A stretch of 64,000 nucleotides of DNA from Kordia sp965283645 (GTDB taxonomy: Bacteria; Bacteroidota; Bacteroidia; Flavobacteriales; Flavobacteriaceae): assembly GCF_965283645.1 (NCBI RefSeq), contig NZ_CBDIPG010000001.1:2914001-2978000 (forward strand), written 5' to 3'. A model generated the notes under the pieces. The model was not told the origin of the DNA. It did not search any database and saw only the letters and a program-made list of their open reading frames with translations. Made by a program: the position numbers and the translations under genes. Below are positions 8,636 through 17,986 of the stretch, piece after piece (the first letter of the stretch is position 1; each line of letters opens with the position of its first letter).

Positions 8636-9985
8636 TTAAGATGCTGTTTTCAACGTTCGTCGAATTTCTTTGTTGAGATACCAACCTGTAAGAATTGTTG
8701 ATAGCAAATCGGCAATAGGAAATGCTACCCAAACACCAAATATTCCGTAGTATTTTGGTAAGATGAGAATTAACGGAATGAGGAAAAAACCTTGTTTTGT
8801 GAGTGTTAATAGTAGTGCTGGAATTGCTTTTCCGATAGCTTGAAAGTACCCAGAACCAATCATTTGTACCGCAATTAATGGTGTAACTAAGAAAACCCAA
8901 CGCAATGCATTTGGCGTGTCTCTAATGACAACTGCATCATTGGTAAAAACTGCCGTAATTTGCTCTGGAAAAAACATAATTATAGCAAAGATAACTAACG
9001 CCAATCCTGTTCCGTATTTGATAGAGATATTGATACTTTCGCGTACGCGTTCTAGCTTTTTTGCTCCGTAATTGAAGCCTGCAATTGGTAAAAAGCCTTG
9101 TGAGATTCCCATGACTGGAAATAACGCAAACATGAGCATTCGGCTAATGATTCCGTAAATTGTTACCGAAGTTTCGCCTCCATACGTATATAATGTATGA
9201 TTTAGAATGATAGATAAGATACTTACCATTCCTTGTCGTGCCAACGTGACACCGCCAAGTTCTGTAATTTCACGAACAATCGCTTTTTCTAGTTTGAAAC
9301 ATTTTAAACGTATTTTGAGTTCGCTATGTTTTGAAAAGAAAAACCAATAGATAAACACGAAACAGATAAAGTAAGAGATTGATGTTGCCCAAGCGGCACC
9401 AGCCATTCCCATATCTAATACATTGATAAAAATATAATCAAAGAGAATATTCCCGATGGCAGGAAGAATCAAAGCAACCATTGCAAATTTTGGTTTTCCT
9501 TCTGCACGAACCACAGGGTTTCCGGTCATACACAAAGCTAAAAACGGAATGCAATACATGATGATTTGATAGTATATTTCGGCTGGACCGAAAATTTTAC
9601 CATTCGCACCAAATAATGCCAATGCTTCTTCTTTAAAGATGAGTCCGACAATTACAAAGAAAACGGACAAACCTAACGACATCACTATTTGATTTCCGAA
9701 CGTACGTTGTGCTTTGTCGTGATTATCTGCACCTAATGCTCTGGAAATTATGGACGCACCACCAACTCCAATTGCCATTCCAATGGAAGCTATTAAAAAA
9801 GTAAGCGGAACTACTACCGTTATTGCGGCAATTGCCATAGGACCAATCCATTGCCCAACAAATATGGTATCAACAACCATGTTTAAGGACATGACAAGGA
9901 TTCCTATGGAAGCAGGAAGTGCTTGCGCAATTAGTAATTTACCTATTGGTTCATTACCGAGTTCGGTAGAAGCTTTATTTGCCAT
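8636..9985 (-). CDS. MATE family multidrug/toxin efflux transporter
   Basis: This 449-residue protein has about twelve membrane helices in two homologous halves. The N-terminal part (ELGNEPIGKLLIAQALPASIGILVM..) and the segment GQWIGPMAIAAITV match the DinF/NorM-type MATE exporters, which use Na+ or H+ gradients to export organic cations. A polar R-x-A-G-A/P-type signature lies mid-protein (GNPVVRAEGKPK). Its start overlaps the ferrochelatase stop by one base (TAATG), so hemH and this gene are translationally coupled. That linkage makes porphyrin or heme precursor export worth considering, although the family is broad and no substrate can be read from sequence. Confidence 0.9.
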   Translation of the reverse strand: MANKASTELGNEPIGKLLIAQALPASIGILVMSLNMVVDTIFVGQWIGPMAIAAITVVVPLTFLIASIGMAIGVGGASIISRALGADNHDKAQRTFGNQIVMSLGLSVFFVIVGLIFKEEALALFGANGKIFGPAEIYYQIIMYCIPFLALCMTGNPVVRAEGKPKFAMVALILPAIGNILFDYIFINVLDMGMAGAAWATSISYFICFVFIYWFFFSKHSELKIRLKCFKLEKAIVREITELGGVTLARQGMVSILSIILNHTLYTYGGETSVTIYGIISRMLMFALFPVMGISQGFLPIAGFNYGAKKLERVRESINISIKYGTGLALVIFAIIMFFPEQITAVFTNDAVVIRDTPNALRWVFLVTPLIAVQMIGSGYFQAIGKAIPALLLTLTKQGFFLIPLILILPKYYGIFGVWVAFPIADLLSTILTGWYLNKEIRRTLKTAS

Positions 9986-11022
9986 TAAGCAGTTACTTCC
10001 TTTTTAGACGTTACGCTCCATTCATTAATCCAGCGTGTCATTACTTTTACCCAATTATCATCATCATTTAAGCATGGAATGTGTTTGTAGTGTTCTCCGC
10101 CAGCTTCTATAAATTCTTCTTTACCTTCCATGGCAATTTCTTCTAGTGTTTCTAAACAATCTGCCACAAATGCAGGCGTAATGACAACTAAGTTCTTTTT
10201 GCCTTCTTTTGGGAAACGTTCAAATTCATAATCTGTATATGGTTTTAACCAAGGATCGCCACCTAAACGTGATTGGAAAGAGTTACTATATTTTCCTTCT
10301 GGCAAGCTTAAGTATTTTGCAATTTCTTTTGTGGTTTCAAAACATTGATGTCTGTAACAATATTCATGTGCTTTTGATGGCGTATTACAACAGCTTCCGT
10401 CAATTTTGCAGTGTGATTTTGTGGGATCGCTTTTGCGAATATGGCGTTCTGGAATTCCGTGATATGAGAATAAGATATGATCGTAATCAATACCTTCTAG
10501 GTGCGATTTTATGTTTTCAGACATTACACGAATGTAATCTGGATGCTTGTAAAAAGAAGGCAAAATTGTGAGTTCCATGTTTGGAAAATGCTTCGCCTGA
10601 TCTTCTTTAGTTTTTTCAATGACTGTTTCCGTTGAAGACATTGCATAATGCGGATATAACGGCACAACTAAGACATCATCAACACCTTTGTCATGCAGTT
10701 CTTGCAATCCTTTTTTGATGCTCATTGAGCCATAACGCATTCCTAATGCTACAGGAACTTTGGCACGTGTTTGTACTTTTTCGTGAAAACGTTCAGAAAT
10801 TATAATCAATGGCGAACCTTCTTCCCACCAGATTTTTTTATATGCTTTTGCCGATTTTTTTGGTCGTGTGTTTAAAATAATTCCTTTTACTAAAAATGCA
10901 CGAAGCAGATAAGGAACGTCAATTACACGTTCGTCCATTAAAAATTCACCTAAGTATCTTTTTACATCTTTAGGATTTGGACTGTCGGGAGACCCTAAAT
11001 TAATCAGTAATACACCTTTCAT
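9985..11022 (-). CDS. hemH: Ferrochelatase with cysteine-rich insertion
   Basis: This 345-residue enzyme inserts Fe2+ into protoporphyrin IX, the last step of protoheme synthesis. The catalytic His188 lies in SYHGIPERH, and the downstream FQSRLGGDPWLKPYTD and the E-T-L-E-E-I acidic helix (about 291-296) are intact. N-terminal NLGSPDSP and the loop PLYPHYAMSST are standard. Between the catalytic His and the FQSR motif is an insert with five cysteines (Cys205, 211, 212, 222, 227), which could bind a metal or an iron-sulphur cluster. Some bacterial ferrochelatases do carry a [2Fe-2S] cluster, but whether these residues serve that purpose is inference. The gene is followed without a gap by the MATE gene. 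Confidence 0.96.
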   Translation of the reverse strand: MKGVLLINLGSPDSPNPKDVKRYLGEFLMDERVIDVPYLLRAFLVKGIILNTRPKKSAKAYKKIWWEEGSPLIIISERFHEKVQTRAKVPVALGMRYGSMSIKKGLQELHDKGVDDVLVVPLYPHYAMSSTETVIEKTKEDQAKHFPNMELTILPSFYKHPDYIRVMSENIKSHLEGIDYDHILFSYHGIPERHIRKSDPTKSHCKIDGSCCNTPSKAHEYCYRHQCFETTKEIAKYLSLPEGKYSNSFQSRLGGDPWLKPYTDYEFERFPKEGKKNLVVITPAFVADCLETLEEIAMEGKEEFIEAGGEHYKHIPCLNDDDNWVKVMTRWINEWSVTSKKEVTA

Positions 11023-11310
11023 ATGTTCTTCTTTTCAAGTTTTTTTAAGGAACTCCAAAATTACGATTCTATATTCAATAAATGAATATGCAATCATAGG
11101 AAATCTTTATACACTCATTTAAAAGCTATTTTTACGTATATACCATCTCTACATTGAAATCAATATAATAACCTATCCTTTTTTCTTTATGTCGATTTCA
11201 AAATAGAAATGGTATTATGATTCTGTTAACAGGAAAGAATCGTTATCTTTAGTACATTGTTACCAAATTCCCGATTGTACAGATCGGCTTTAATATTGCA
11301 CACGATTTTT

Positions 11311-14300
11311 ATGAGAGTTTATATATCTATTTTATCCCTGTTTTTTACATCTATCCTTTTTTCACAACAAACGAAACAGAGTCTTCTTTGGGAAGTTTCT
11401 GGAAACGGCATGGAAAAACCTTCCTATTTGTACGGCACGATGCACGTGAGTAAAAAAGTAGCATTTCGTTTGGATGATGTGTTTTTTAAAGCATTAAACG
11501 AAGCTGAATCAGTTGCTTTAGAGTCTGACCCAACAACATGGTTGGCGCATAATTATGAACGAATGACAACGGCTTCTCCACGAAGTTTAGGTGGAAGCAA
11601 TTTTTATACAAGCAGTTTTAATCCGCAGTTTTCAAAGAAAGAAATTGTACGACGTATTATTCGGTTTGATAACAGAATTATCAACGGATATTTATACCGA
11701 AAGCAAGCTGGCGCAGATGATTTTGAAGAAGAAACATATTTAGACATGTTTATTTATCAAGCTGGAAAAAAGAATAACAAACCTATTATTAGCTTGGAAG
11801 ATATTTCCGAATCGCGCTACTTAACTTCACGCGCCGCTTTTAATAGATTGAAGAAAAAACCAGATGAATGGCTTCAGAAAAAGTTTAAGAAAGAAAACAA
11901 ATACACTTTACAAGAAGATGTATATAGAGATCGAAATATTGATTTGTTAGATTCTATCGGATCTGCTACAAATACAGAGTTTTATCGTGAACACATGTTG
12001 TATAAACGCAATGAAAATATGGTCATTGTAATGGATTCATTAATGCAACATAAAACGGTTTTTGCAGGTGTTGGTGCCGCACATTTAGCGGGCGAAAAAG
12101 GCATGTTGCAAATGCTAGAAGATAGAGGTTATACCGTAAAACCACTAACTTCCAAACAAACAGATTTTGCATTGAAAGCAAAAGCCGAATTGGAAGATTT
12201 GCATGTGCAACCATATTTAAATTCGTATAGCACGCCAGATGGTTTTATTACCATAAAAACCTTTGACGAACTTCGTGAATTTGTATATAAAGAGCAAAAA
12301 TTTTATTTAGCGCCTGATATGACAAATGGTGCGTATTTAACTATTACACGCTTAAATACGTATGATCATTTTCCGAACGAGGAAAAAATTACACTAGACG
12401 AAATTGATCCGTTATTATATGAAGATATTCCTGGCGATATTATCTCCAAAAAGGAATTAACAAGTCCATTTCCTGGATTTAGTATTGTGAATAAAACTAA
12501 AAAGGGCGATTACCAAAAGTATCATATTTACAAAACGCCGTTGGAAGTAATTATTATCAAGTTTGCTGGAAAGAAGGATTTTGTGTTGCAATACGAAAAA
12601 GAAATCTTTGATTCTATTTCGTTTCGTTCACCTTCAAACGAGCTAAAAACCTATACTTCTGCATACAACAAATATAGTTTTTTGTTTCCTGCGAATTACA
12701 TTTCAGACAATACAAAAAACGTTGGAAACAAGTTATTACAAGCTGAAATAGATGATCAGTATTATTTCTTTAAAGAAGTAATGAATAGCGATTTGTCATA
12801 TATTGAAGAAGATGCGTTTGAAGCAAAATACATTCATGATAACTTTTACAACGAACTCGATTTAACGAAAGAAAAAGGCGAATTTGTCAATTTTGGATAT
12901 AAAAGTTATGAATCTTCTGCATTGATAGATAGTGTGAAACAAGATCATATTTACTTGAAAACCATTATAAAAGACGAAAGCTACTATTTGTTGGGTTATA
13001 TTGGAAAAACGAAAGAAAAAGCGCGCACGTATTTCAATTCGTTCAAGTTAGAAAAACCAAGCTACAAAAAGTTTAAAAAAGTAATTGATACTTCCCTGCA
13101 TTTTTCAGTATTAACAAGTGCGAAACAGCCAGAAACTAGCGCGGCGTACGGACGTTACAAATCAAAGAAAAAATCATATGATGAAGATAAAAAGTACATT
13201 ATTTACACATCAAAAAGTAATGAACGTGTGTATGTAAAACGCCTAAAATATCACGATTTACAAATGTTTCATAATGTTGATAGCGTTTGGAGTTCGTTAG
13301 AGAAAAGCTATCAGTACGATTTGGAAATTGAAGACAAGCAAACGTCACAAAATGGCGATACATTTTACAGCACTTATCGTTTAAAAGATACCGCAAGTGC
13401 CAAGCGTATTTACATGAAAAATATTTTAAAGAAAGGTGTTTTGTATGGTTTGCTTACGCTAGAAGATTCCATTGCCGAACCTTCTGAGTTTGTTTCTAAT
13501 TTTTACGAAACTTTTCAGCCATTAGATACCTTACTCGGGAAAGATATTTTCACCGATAAAACAGCTATTTTCTTTGATGGTATTAAAAATAATGACAGCA
13601 TTGTATTGAAGTCGTACGAAAAAATTAAGTTTACAGATAAGCATGCCAATACGATAATTTCTATCTTACAGCAACACGATTTTCCTGAAGACAGAGAAAA
13701 CATTAAAAACTACTTAATCAGATCGTTAGGAAAGCTGAACAATGACCGAATTCATCCGTTTTTTAGAGATTTATATGTAAATGCATATGACAAGCCTAAA
13801 ACGCAAACTGCCATTTTAAAATCGTTGTTATTACAAAAAGAAGCTACTTCCTATAAATTGGTACTTTCCTTATTAGAAAAAGATTTTCCGTTAGATTCCA
13901 GAGGTACAAGCCGATTGTTTAAAACTGGAAAAAATAGCTTGGCATTAAAGAAAATGTTATTTCCGGAATTGTTGAATTATTCCAGCATTCAAGAATACAA
14001 AACGCCTATTTATTCATTATTAACGCAATTAAGCGATAGTAGTCTCATTAAACCAAAAAGCTATAAAAAGTATAAAAATCAATTGTTGAATGATGCTAAA
14101 ATAGAAATCAAACGAAACTTAGGAAAATCATCCTACAATGGCAATAGCAATAGCGCGTTAAACAGATATGTGAAACTTTTATTTCCGTTTCGAAAAGATA
14201 AAAAAATCCAAGATTTCTTTAACAAATTGGTCAAAAGTGATGCAAAAAGTGCTTTGACAACCTATTTTGTATTATTAGCTGAACAGCAAGAACCAATTTC

Positions 14301-14754
14301 AAAAGCGTTAAAAGAAAAAACAATTGAAGACCAAAAAGCGCTTTCCTATACATTATACAAATTGGCTAAAAAAGATTTACTAGCTGTTATTCCCGATTCG
14401 TTAAAAACACAAAAACGATACGCAGAAACCCGATTGATTAATCAAGTTAGTTTTAATGAAGAAAAAGACGAAGTTTCGTTTGTAACCACAAAACAAGTGG
14501 AAAACGAAGATGGAAAAATTACTATTTACTTTTTTAAAATCACAAAAGAAAGTACATATGACAAAAGCACGAAATTATATTACATTGCATTTTTAGATCA
14601 AGAAACACTGAACACTAAACCTTATTTTACTTCTAAAACCTATAGTGGAACAAAAATTTTCGGAGACGAAATTGAAGATGAAATCTATGAAAAAGCTGTA
14701 GAATTGGTAACTTATAAAAACCGTAAACGAATTAGTGGACGGACTAGGTATTAG
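11311..14754 (+). CDS. TraB/GumN-family protein with very long C-terminal extension
   Basis: I place the start at the ATG at 11311, because it gives a clean signal peptide (MRVYISILSLFFTSILFSQQ); an upstream TTG at 11257 would bury it. The protein is then 1147 residues. Residues about 25-290 form a TraB/GumN (Tiki-related) domain: YLYGTMHVS (Gly42-Thr43-His45), ALESDP (Glu71) and FAGVGAAHLAGEKGML (about 251-266). These are the positions proposed to bind metal in a peptidase-like fold. The remaining 850 residues are unlike a normal 280-300 residue GumN protein. They are lysine-rich, mixed alpha/beta, with HEAT-like helical stretches after residue 780. Substrate and role are unknown. Confidence 0.83.
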   Translation: MRVYISILSLFFTSILFSQQTKQSLLWEVSGNGMEKPSYLYGTMHVSKKVAFRLDDVFFKALNEAESVALESDPTTWLAHNYERMTTASPRSLGGSNFYTSSFNPQFSKKEIVRRIIRFDNRIINGYLYRKQAGADDFEEETYLDMFIYQAGKKNNKPIISLEDISESRYLTSRAAFNRLKKKPDEWLQKKFKKENKYTLQEDVYRDRNIDLLDSIGSATNTEFYREHMLYKRNENMVIVMDSLMQHKTVFAGVGAAHLAGEKGMLQMLEDRGYTVKPLTSKQTDFALKAKAELEDLHVQPYLNSYSTPDGFITIKTFDELREFVYKEQKFYLAPDMTNGAYLTITRLNTYDHFPNEEKITLDEIDPLLYEDIPGDIISKKELTSPFPGFSIVNKTKKGDYQKYHIYKTPLEVIIIKFAGKKDFVLQYEKEIFDSISFRSPSNELKTYTSAYNKYSFLFPANYISDNTKNVGNKLLQAEIDDQYYFFKEVMNSDLSYIEEDAFEAKYIHDNFYNELDLTKEKGEFVNFGYKSYESSALIDSVKQDHIYLKTIIKDESYYLLGYIGKTKEKARTYFNSFKLEKPSYKKFKKVIDTSLHFSVLTSAKQPETSAAYGRYKSKKKSYDEDKKYIIYTSKSNERVYVKRLKYHDLQMFHNVDSVWSSLEKSYQYDLEIEDKQTSQNGDTFYSTYRLKDTASAKRIYMKNILKKGVLYGLLTLEDSIAEPSEFVSNFYETFQPLDTLLGKDIFTDKTAIFFDGIKNNDSIVLKSYEKIKFTDKHANTIISILQQHDFPEDRENIKNYLIRSLGKLNNDRIHPFFRDLYVNAYDKPKTQTAILKSLLLQKEATSYKLVLSLLEKDFPLDSRGTSRLFKTGKNSLALKKMLFPELLNYSSIQEYKTPIYSLLTQLSDSSLIKPKSYKKYKNQLLNDAKIEIKRNLGKSSYNGNSNSALNRYVKLLFPFRKDKKIQDFFNKLVKSDAKSALTTYFVLLAEQQEPISKALKEKTIEDQKALSYTLYKLAKKDLLAVIPDSLKTQKRYAETRLINQVSFNEEKDEVSFVTTKQVENEDGKITIYFFKITKESTYDKSTKLYYIAFLDQETLNTKPYFTSKTYSGTKIFGDEIEDEIYEKAVELVTYKNRKRISGRTRY

Positions 14755-14850
14755 GTTATTGGGTTGTTAAAATTAAACTGTTTCTTGATTGAAAACACTT
14801 AGCTTAGCCATCGAACTGTAAATTATTGAGTTCGTGGCAAAACAATTTCT

Positions 14851-14898
14851 CGTCATTCCGAACTTGATTCGGAATCACACAAAATAGTTCAGCATGAC
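14851..14898. repeat. Small dispersed palindromic repeat
   Basis: GTCATTCCGAA..TTCGGAAT..ATGAC: an 8-bp hairpin (ATTCCGAA with TTCGGAAT, 14855-14875) lies within outer GTCAT/ATGAC ends (14852 and 14894). Similar 'ATTCC...GGAATGAC' hairpins occur at 21052. These resemble the short miniature palindromes scattered through flavobacterial intergenic DNA. Confidence 0.55.
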
Positions 14899-14922
14899 AA
14901 TGAAAAATATCAAATTTTAAAT

Positions 14923-14969
14923 ACAAGCATTCCGTAACCAATCAACTATTGATTTTACGAAATGCTTGT
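14923..14969. terminator. Long hairpin between convergent genes
   Basis: ACAAGCATTCCGTAA (14923-14937) pairs with TTACGAAATGCTTGT (14955-14969) with a single mismatch, a 15-bp stem. It sits between the stop of the TraB gene (14754) and that of the convergent aminotransferase gene (14979). The T-tracts are weak, so it could be a terminator for either gene or simply a stabilising 3' hairpin. Confidence 0.55.
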
Positions 14970-14978
14970 GTGTTTAGT

Positions 14979-16481
14979 TTAAAACTCATACTCTTTTTCA
15001 GTGATAGCATTCAATTTTTCTAAAGTTATGTTGTGTTCTTTTAAAATAAAATTTGCGATTCTAATGACTACTAAAGAAATTTGAGTTGGCAAATTCATAA
15101 TATGAGGACAAATTCTAAGTGCTTCAGGACGTGTTTTATGTTCCGTTTTCTTTTCAGGAATAAAACCAACTGCAAAACGATAACCTTTCCCTTTTTCACC
15201 ATATAAATAGTCATACAACTCTTTATGGTTAATTGTTGTTCTTGGCGAAATAAATCTAAAAACGGTTACACCATTAGAGAATTTTTCTGAAGTAGGTGTA
15301 ACATGTACAATTTCGACACCCAAACTACTAGCCATAAAATTTAATTTTCTTCTTAAATCATCTTGAAGACATTTAACTCTTGTTTCAATGCGTTTCGGAT
15401 TGTTCCCGTTTATTTTATCATGTTCTAAAATCGTTTGTCCAAGTGCATAAATATTGGCTTCATCTCGTTGTCCAAGTAATTCAAATCGTGATGTATCTTC
15501 TGGTAGTTTGTCTTCAAAGCCAATTTTACCATCATACGCATGAATACTAATGTCAAAATTCTTAGCGCGTTCAGGTTTCATATAAAAAATACCTGTTTCA
15601 AAAGGTCCCATTAACCATTTATGCGAACTTGAAGCAAAACTGTCACAGTTTACACCTTTAACACCATTTTTCGCTATCAAGTTTATTTCCAATCCGCCCC
15701 AACTTACGGCTCCGTCAACATGAATATGAATGTCAGGATACGTAGCACGTACTTTTTCAATAATTTCTTTTGTAGGCATACAAATACCTGAAATATTAGA
15801 CACTTCAGAGAAACTTAACAAAACCGTTCTTTCATTTCTATCTCTGATTTCATCAATTTTATCTAAAATGATTTTGCAAATTCCTTTTACAATATCTTCA
15901 TCTTTTCCATGTATAAAATCAATTTTGTCAAGTGAGAATGTTTCAACTTTTTTCGTTTCGGTTGCTCTCGATTTCCAAACATTATAATTTGTAGGATGAT
16001 TTTCGTCCCATAACAGCACTGTATTTCCTTCCCAAAGTTTATATCCTTTTGAAAGTTGATTATTGGCTTCACTCGTATTGCGAACCAATGCAATATTTTT
16101 AGCATCTGAGTCAGACACAGCACCAACATGCAGTGCAATTACTTTTCGTATTGCTTCTAAAATAAGTCTATACCGCTCTTGTCTTGATTGCATTGAAATA
16201 TCTGCATTGAATTGAAAACGTAGTTCGTTAATTTTATAAAGCACTGATACAAACGTTGGACATAGATTTGCTGAGTTCATGGGTTCCACCTCAAATTTAG
16301 GATCTACACCTATATCAAAAAATAACTTCCGAACGTCTGACCATTCAACAGGCGTTTCGGAATGTAAAGTCTGCTGGCAATCGTGTGTAAGTGACGTATA
16401 TAGTTCGTTGGTAATTAATGATTTTTGATTGAGCTTTTCCAATAGCTCAAGCATTTCCTTTTGAATTGCACTAGTTTTCAT
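14979..16481 (-). CDS. Class V aminotransferase-fold PLP enzyme
   Basis: This 500-residue cytosolic enzyme belongs to fold-type I. Lys288, in SSSHKWLMGPFETG, is the expected Schiff-base lysine, and Asp256 in HVDGAVSWGG should hold the pyridine nitrogen. The DENHPTNYNVW segment (159-169) resembles the equivalent loop of isopenicillin-N-epimerase-like and cysteine-desulphurase-like members. It is longer than typical desulphurases (about 400 residues), with an extra N-terminal helical part (1-90), and no catalytic cysteine loop is apparent. It is not a class III enzyme and so cannot stand in for HemL. The gene stands alone, and its upstream region carries a 20-bp-spaced direct repeat. The reaction is unknown. 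Confidence 0.85.
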   Translation of the reverse strand: MKTSAIQKEMLELLEKLNQKSLITNELYTSLTHDCQQTLHSETPVEWSDVRKLFFDIGVDPKFEVEPMNSANLCPTFVSVLYKINELRFQFNADISMQSRQERYRLILEAIRKVIALHVGAVSDSDAKNIALVRNTSEANNQLSKGYKLWEGNTVLLWDENHPTNYNVWKSRATETKKVETFSLDKIDFIHGKDEDIVKGICKIILDKIDEIRDRNERTVLLSFSEVSNISGICMPTKEIIEKVRATYPDIHIHVDGAVSWGGLEINLIAKNGVKGVNCDSFASSSHKWLMGPFETGIFYMKPERAKNFDISIHAYDGKIGFEDKLPEDTSRFELLGQRDEANIYALGQTILEHDKINGNNPKRIETRVKCLQDDLRRKLNFMASSLGVEIVHVTPTSEKFSNGVTVFRFISPRTTINHKELYDYLYGEKGKGYRFAVGFIPEKKTEHKTRPEALRICPHIMNLPTQISLVVIRIANFILKEHNITLEKLNAITEKEYEF

Positions 16482-16602
16482 AGGTTAGGTATTAAATTGT
16501 GTTTCTTACTCGTTTAAGGTTTTTCAGATATCACCTTGTAATTAAAACACAAATTTGGGTTGAAATGAGTCACTAAAACAGCCCATAACTACGGAAAATG
16601 TC

Positions 16603-16638
16603 ATTGCGGATACTACGTAAGAATTGCAGATACTACGT
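16603..16638. promoter_or_regulatory. Direct-repeat operator candidate upstream of the PLP enzyme gene
   Basis: ATTGCGGATACTACGT (16603-16618) and ATTGCAGATACTACGT (16623-16638) differ at one base and are spaced exactly 20 bp, about 120-155 bp upstream of the start at 16481. A related ACTACGGA lies just before (16589). Direct repeats two turns apart are the usual target of AraC-type dimers, and an AraC gene (16915-17802) is the next gene upstream. Confidence 0.55.
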
Positions 16639-16726
16639 GTTTTGAAAAAGTGAAGCACTATTAAAATACAGAATTGAAAAAGTATTGTTGAGTTTTTCAA
16701 TCCTTTAGTTTTTAAAAAAACATATC

Positions 16727-16862
16727 TATTTTCAAAGTACTTCTCGATACAATTTTCTTAAGAAAATTACTCAAAGTGGCGGTTTTAAAATTGCTATACT
16801 ATATAAATTACTACATGTCAGATCGAGTAAAATTTTGAAAAGATTTTGTATCGAGATCTTCC
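16727..16862. repeat. Inverted pair of a dispersed repeat downstream of the AraC gene
   Basis: The segment 16727-16782 (ATTTTCAAAGTACTTCTCGA at its start, CTCAAAGTGGCG at its end) and 16820-16862 (GATCGAGTAAAA to GTATCGAGATCTTCC) are related copies in opposite orientation. A third copy is at 20911-20966, with its orientation the reverse of the first. Together the pair could fold into a long imperfect hairpin after the AraC stop (16915). The whole gap 16482-16914 has no gene. Confidence 0.65.
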
Positions 16863-16914
16863 ACTAGTAAGAGTTTTAAAGAATATTTATGCAAAGCTGA
16901 ATAAAGAACTTTAA

Positions 16915-17802
16915 CTAACTCACACTCGCCTGTGTATATTTTTTAGGCGTTGTGCCATATTTCTTTTTAAAAGCTGAAATAAAATGACTTGCCGTACTGT
17001 AACCAACTTTTAAACCAACTTCGTTTACATTATAACTTCCAGATTCTAAAAGCTTGCGTGCGTATTCCATTTTATAATCAAACAAAAAGCTAAATACCGA
17101 ATCGCCATAAATTTGCTTGAAACCTTCTTTTAACTTCTTAATATTCAAACCAACTTGGTTTGCCAATTCTTGCAAACTTGGTGGTTCCGCCATATTTGCA
17201 ATCACAATATCTTTTGCACGGCGAATTTTCAATACATTTTCTTCATCAACCAAAAACGGACATTGTTCAATATCTGCATCTTCACTTCGATTAAAATACA
17301 AGCTTAGTAACTCGTATGCTTTTCCTTTTAAATATAGCTTTTTAATAGATTCGTGCATGTTGTAATTAATCATCTGATTCAACACAACTGCCATCATCGG
17401 CGTTATTTTTTTATTATCGTAATACTTTTTATCCTTCTTATCAGCATTCAAAAAATGTATAAAATCTGCTTCCAACGAAAACAATGCATGAAACTTTTTA
17501 ATAGGAATCAACATAGAAATTAACCATGTTTTCGGTTTCAAATCTACATTAATAGGCAAATCGGTTTGTGGATTGTATAACAACAGCGCATGTTCATCTA
17601 ACACATCAAAAGAATAACGTCCATTATTAAAATTGAACTTACATTCACCTTTTACAGCAAAGTGAAATTGTATAAAACTACTGTCAATTTCTCGGATAAG
17701 TTGTTGAGTATCATTACTATCATTTTGAAGCTTTAAAATATAAAAGCCATCTTCAATTTGAGTCTCTTGTAAAGTTCCTTGAGCGATATTTTTTTCTTCC
17801 AT
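16915..17802 (-). CDS. AraC family transcriptional regulator divergent from hemA
   Basis: This 295-residue protein has an N-terminal cupin-like sensing part (about 1-170) and a C-terminal double helix-turn-helix (about 195-290): SLQELANQVGLNIKKLKEGF for the first and VNEVGLKVGYSTASHFISAF with K-K-Y-G-T-T-P-K-K-Y for the second, both textbook AraC signatures. It is transcribed away from hemA across a 204-bp gap containing a 12-bp perfect hairpin, so it may control itself and hemA. PchR-like AraC regulators that respond to iron or siderophores share this layout, but no effector can be named from sequence. The direct repeat upstream of the next gene (16603-16638) is another possible target. Confidence 0.9.
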   Translation of the reverse strand: MEEKNIAQGTLQETQIEDGFYILKLQNDSNDTQQLIREIDSSFIQFHFAVKGECKFNFNNGRYSFDVLDEHALLLYNPQTDLPINVDLKPKTWLISMLIPIKKFHALFSLEADFIHFLNADKKDKKYYDNKKITPMMAVVLNQMINYNMHESIKKLYLKGKAYELLSLYFNRSEDADIEQCPFLVDEENVLKIRRAKDIVIANMAEPPSLQELANQVGLNIKKLKEGFKQIYGDSVFSFLFDYKMEYARKLLESGSYNVNEVGLKVGYSTASHFISAFKKKYGTTPKKYTQASVS

Positions 17803-17894
17803 AAGTAGAAATACGTGTTTTTACTTTATTTAGAATGATTCTATGTTAAGTGCCTTAAAAAGGCTTATTTTGCAGTAAATTTACAACATTTCGC

Positions 17895-17927
17895 AAGTTT
17901 TTTAGAGGAAACGCATCTAAAAAACTT
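17895..17927. promoter_or_regulatory. Perfect 12-bp inverted repeat in the AraC-hemA intergenic region
   Basis: AAGTTTTTTAGA (17895-17906) and TCTAAAAAACTT (17916-17927) flank a 9-base loop (GGAAACGCA). It is centred between the divergent AraC and hemA genes, about 50 bp before the hemA -7 box. It could be a protein-binding palindrome or a terminator-like hairpin for transcripts entering from either side. Confidence 0.6.
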
Positions 17928-17978
17928 ATAGCGATATAAAAAGTCCTTTGAGCGTTATTTTTATTAAACCGCTAATGA

Positions 17979-17986
17979 TACTTTTG
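17979..17986 (+). promoter_or_regulatory. hemA promoter -7 box
   Basis: TACTTTTG is an exact match to the Bacteroidetes -7 consensus TAnnTTTG and lies 20 bases before the hemA ATG. This predicts a leader of about 15 nucleotides. No good -33 TTTG is seen at the usual spacing (a TTTG at 17947 is too far), which would fit an activator-dependent promoter. Confidence 0.55.

Noticed and set aside
14979..16481. PLP enzyme as replacement for HemL (glutamate-1-semialdehyde aminomutase)
   Set aside because: It is a class V fold with Lys288 in the SSSHKW context; HemL is class III with different motifs. Position near hemA is not enough.
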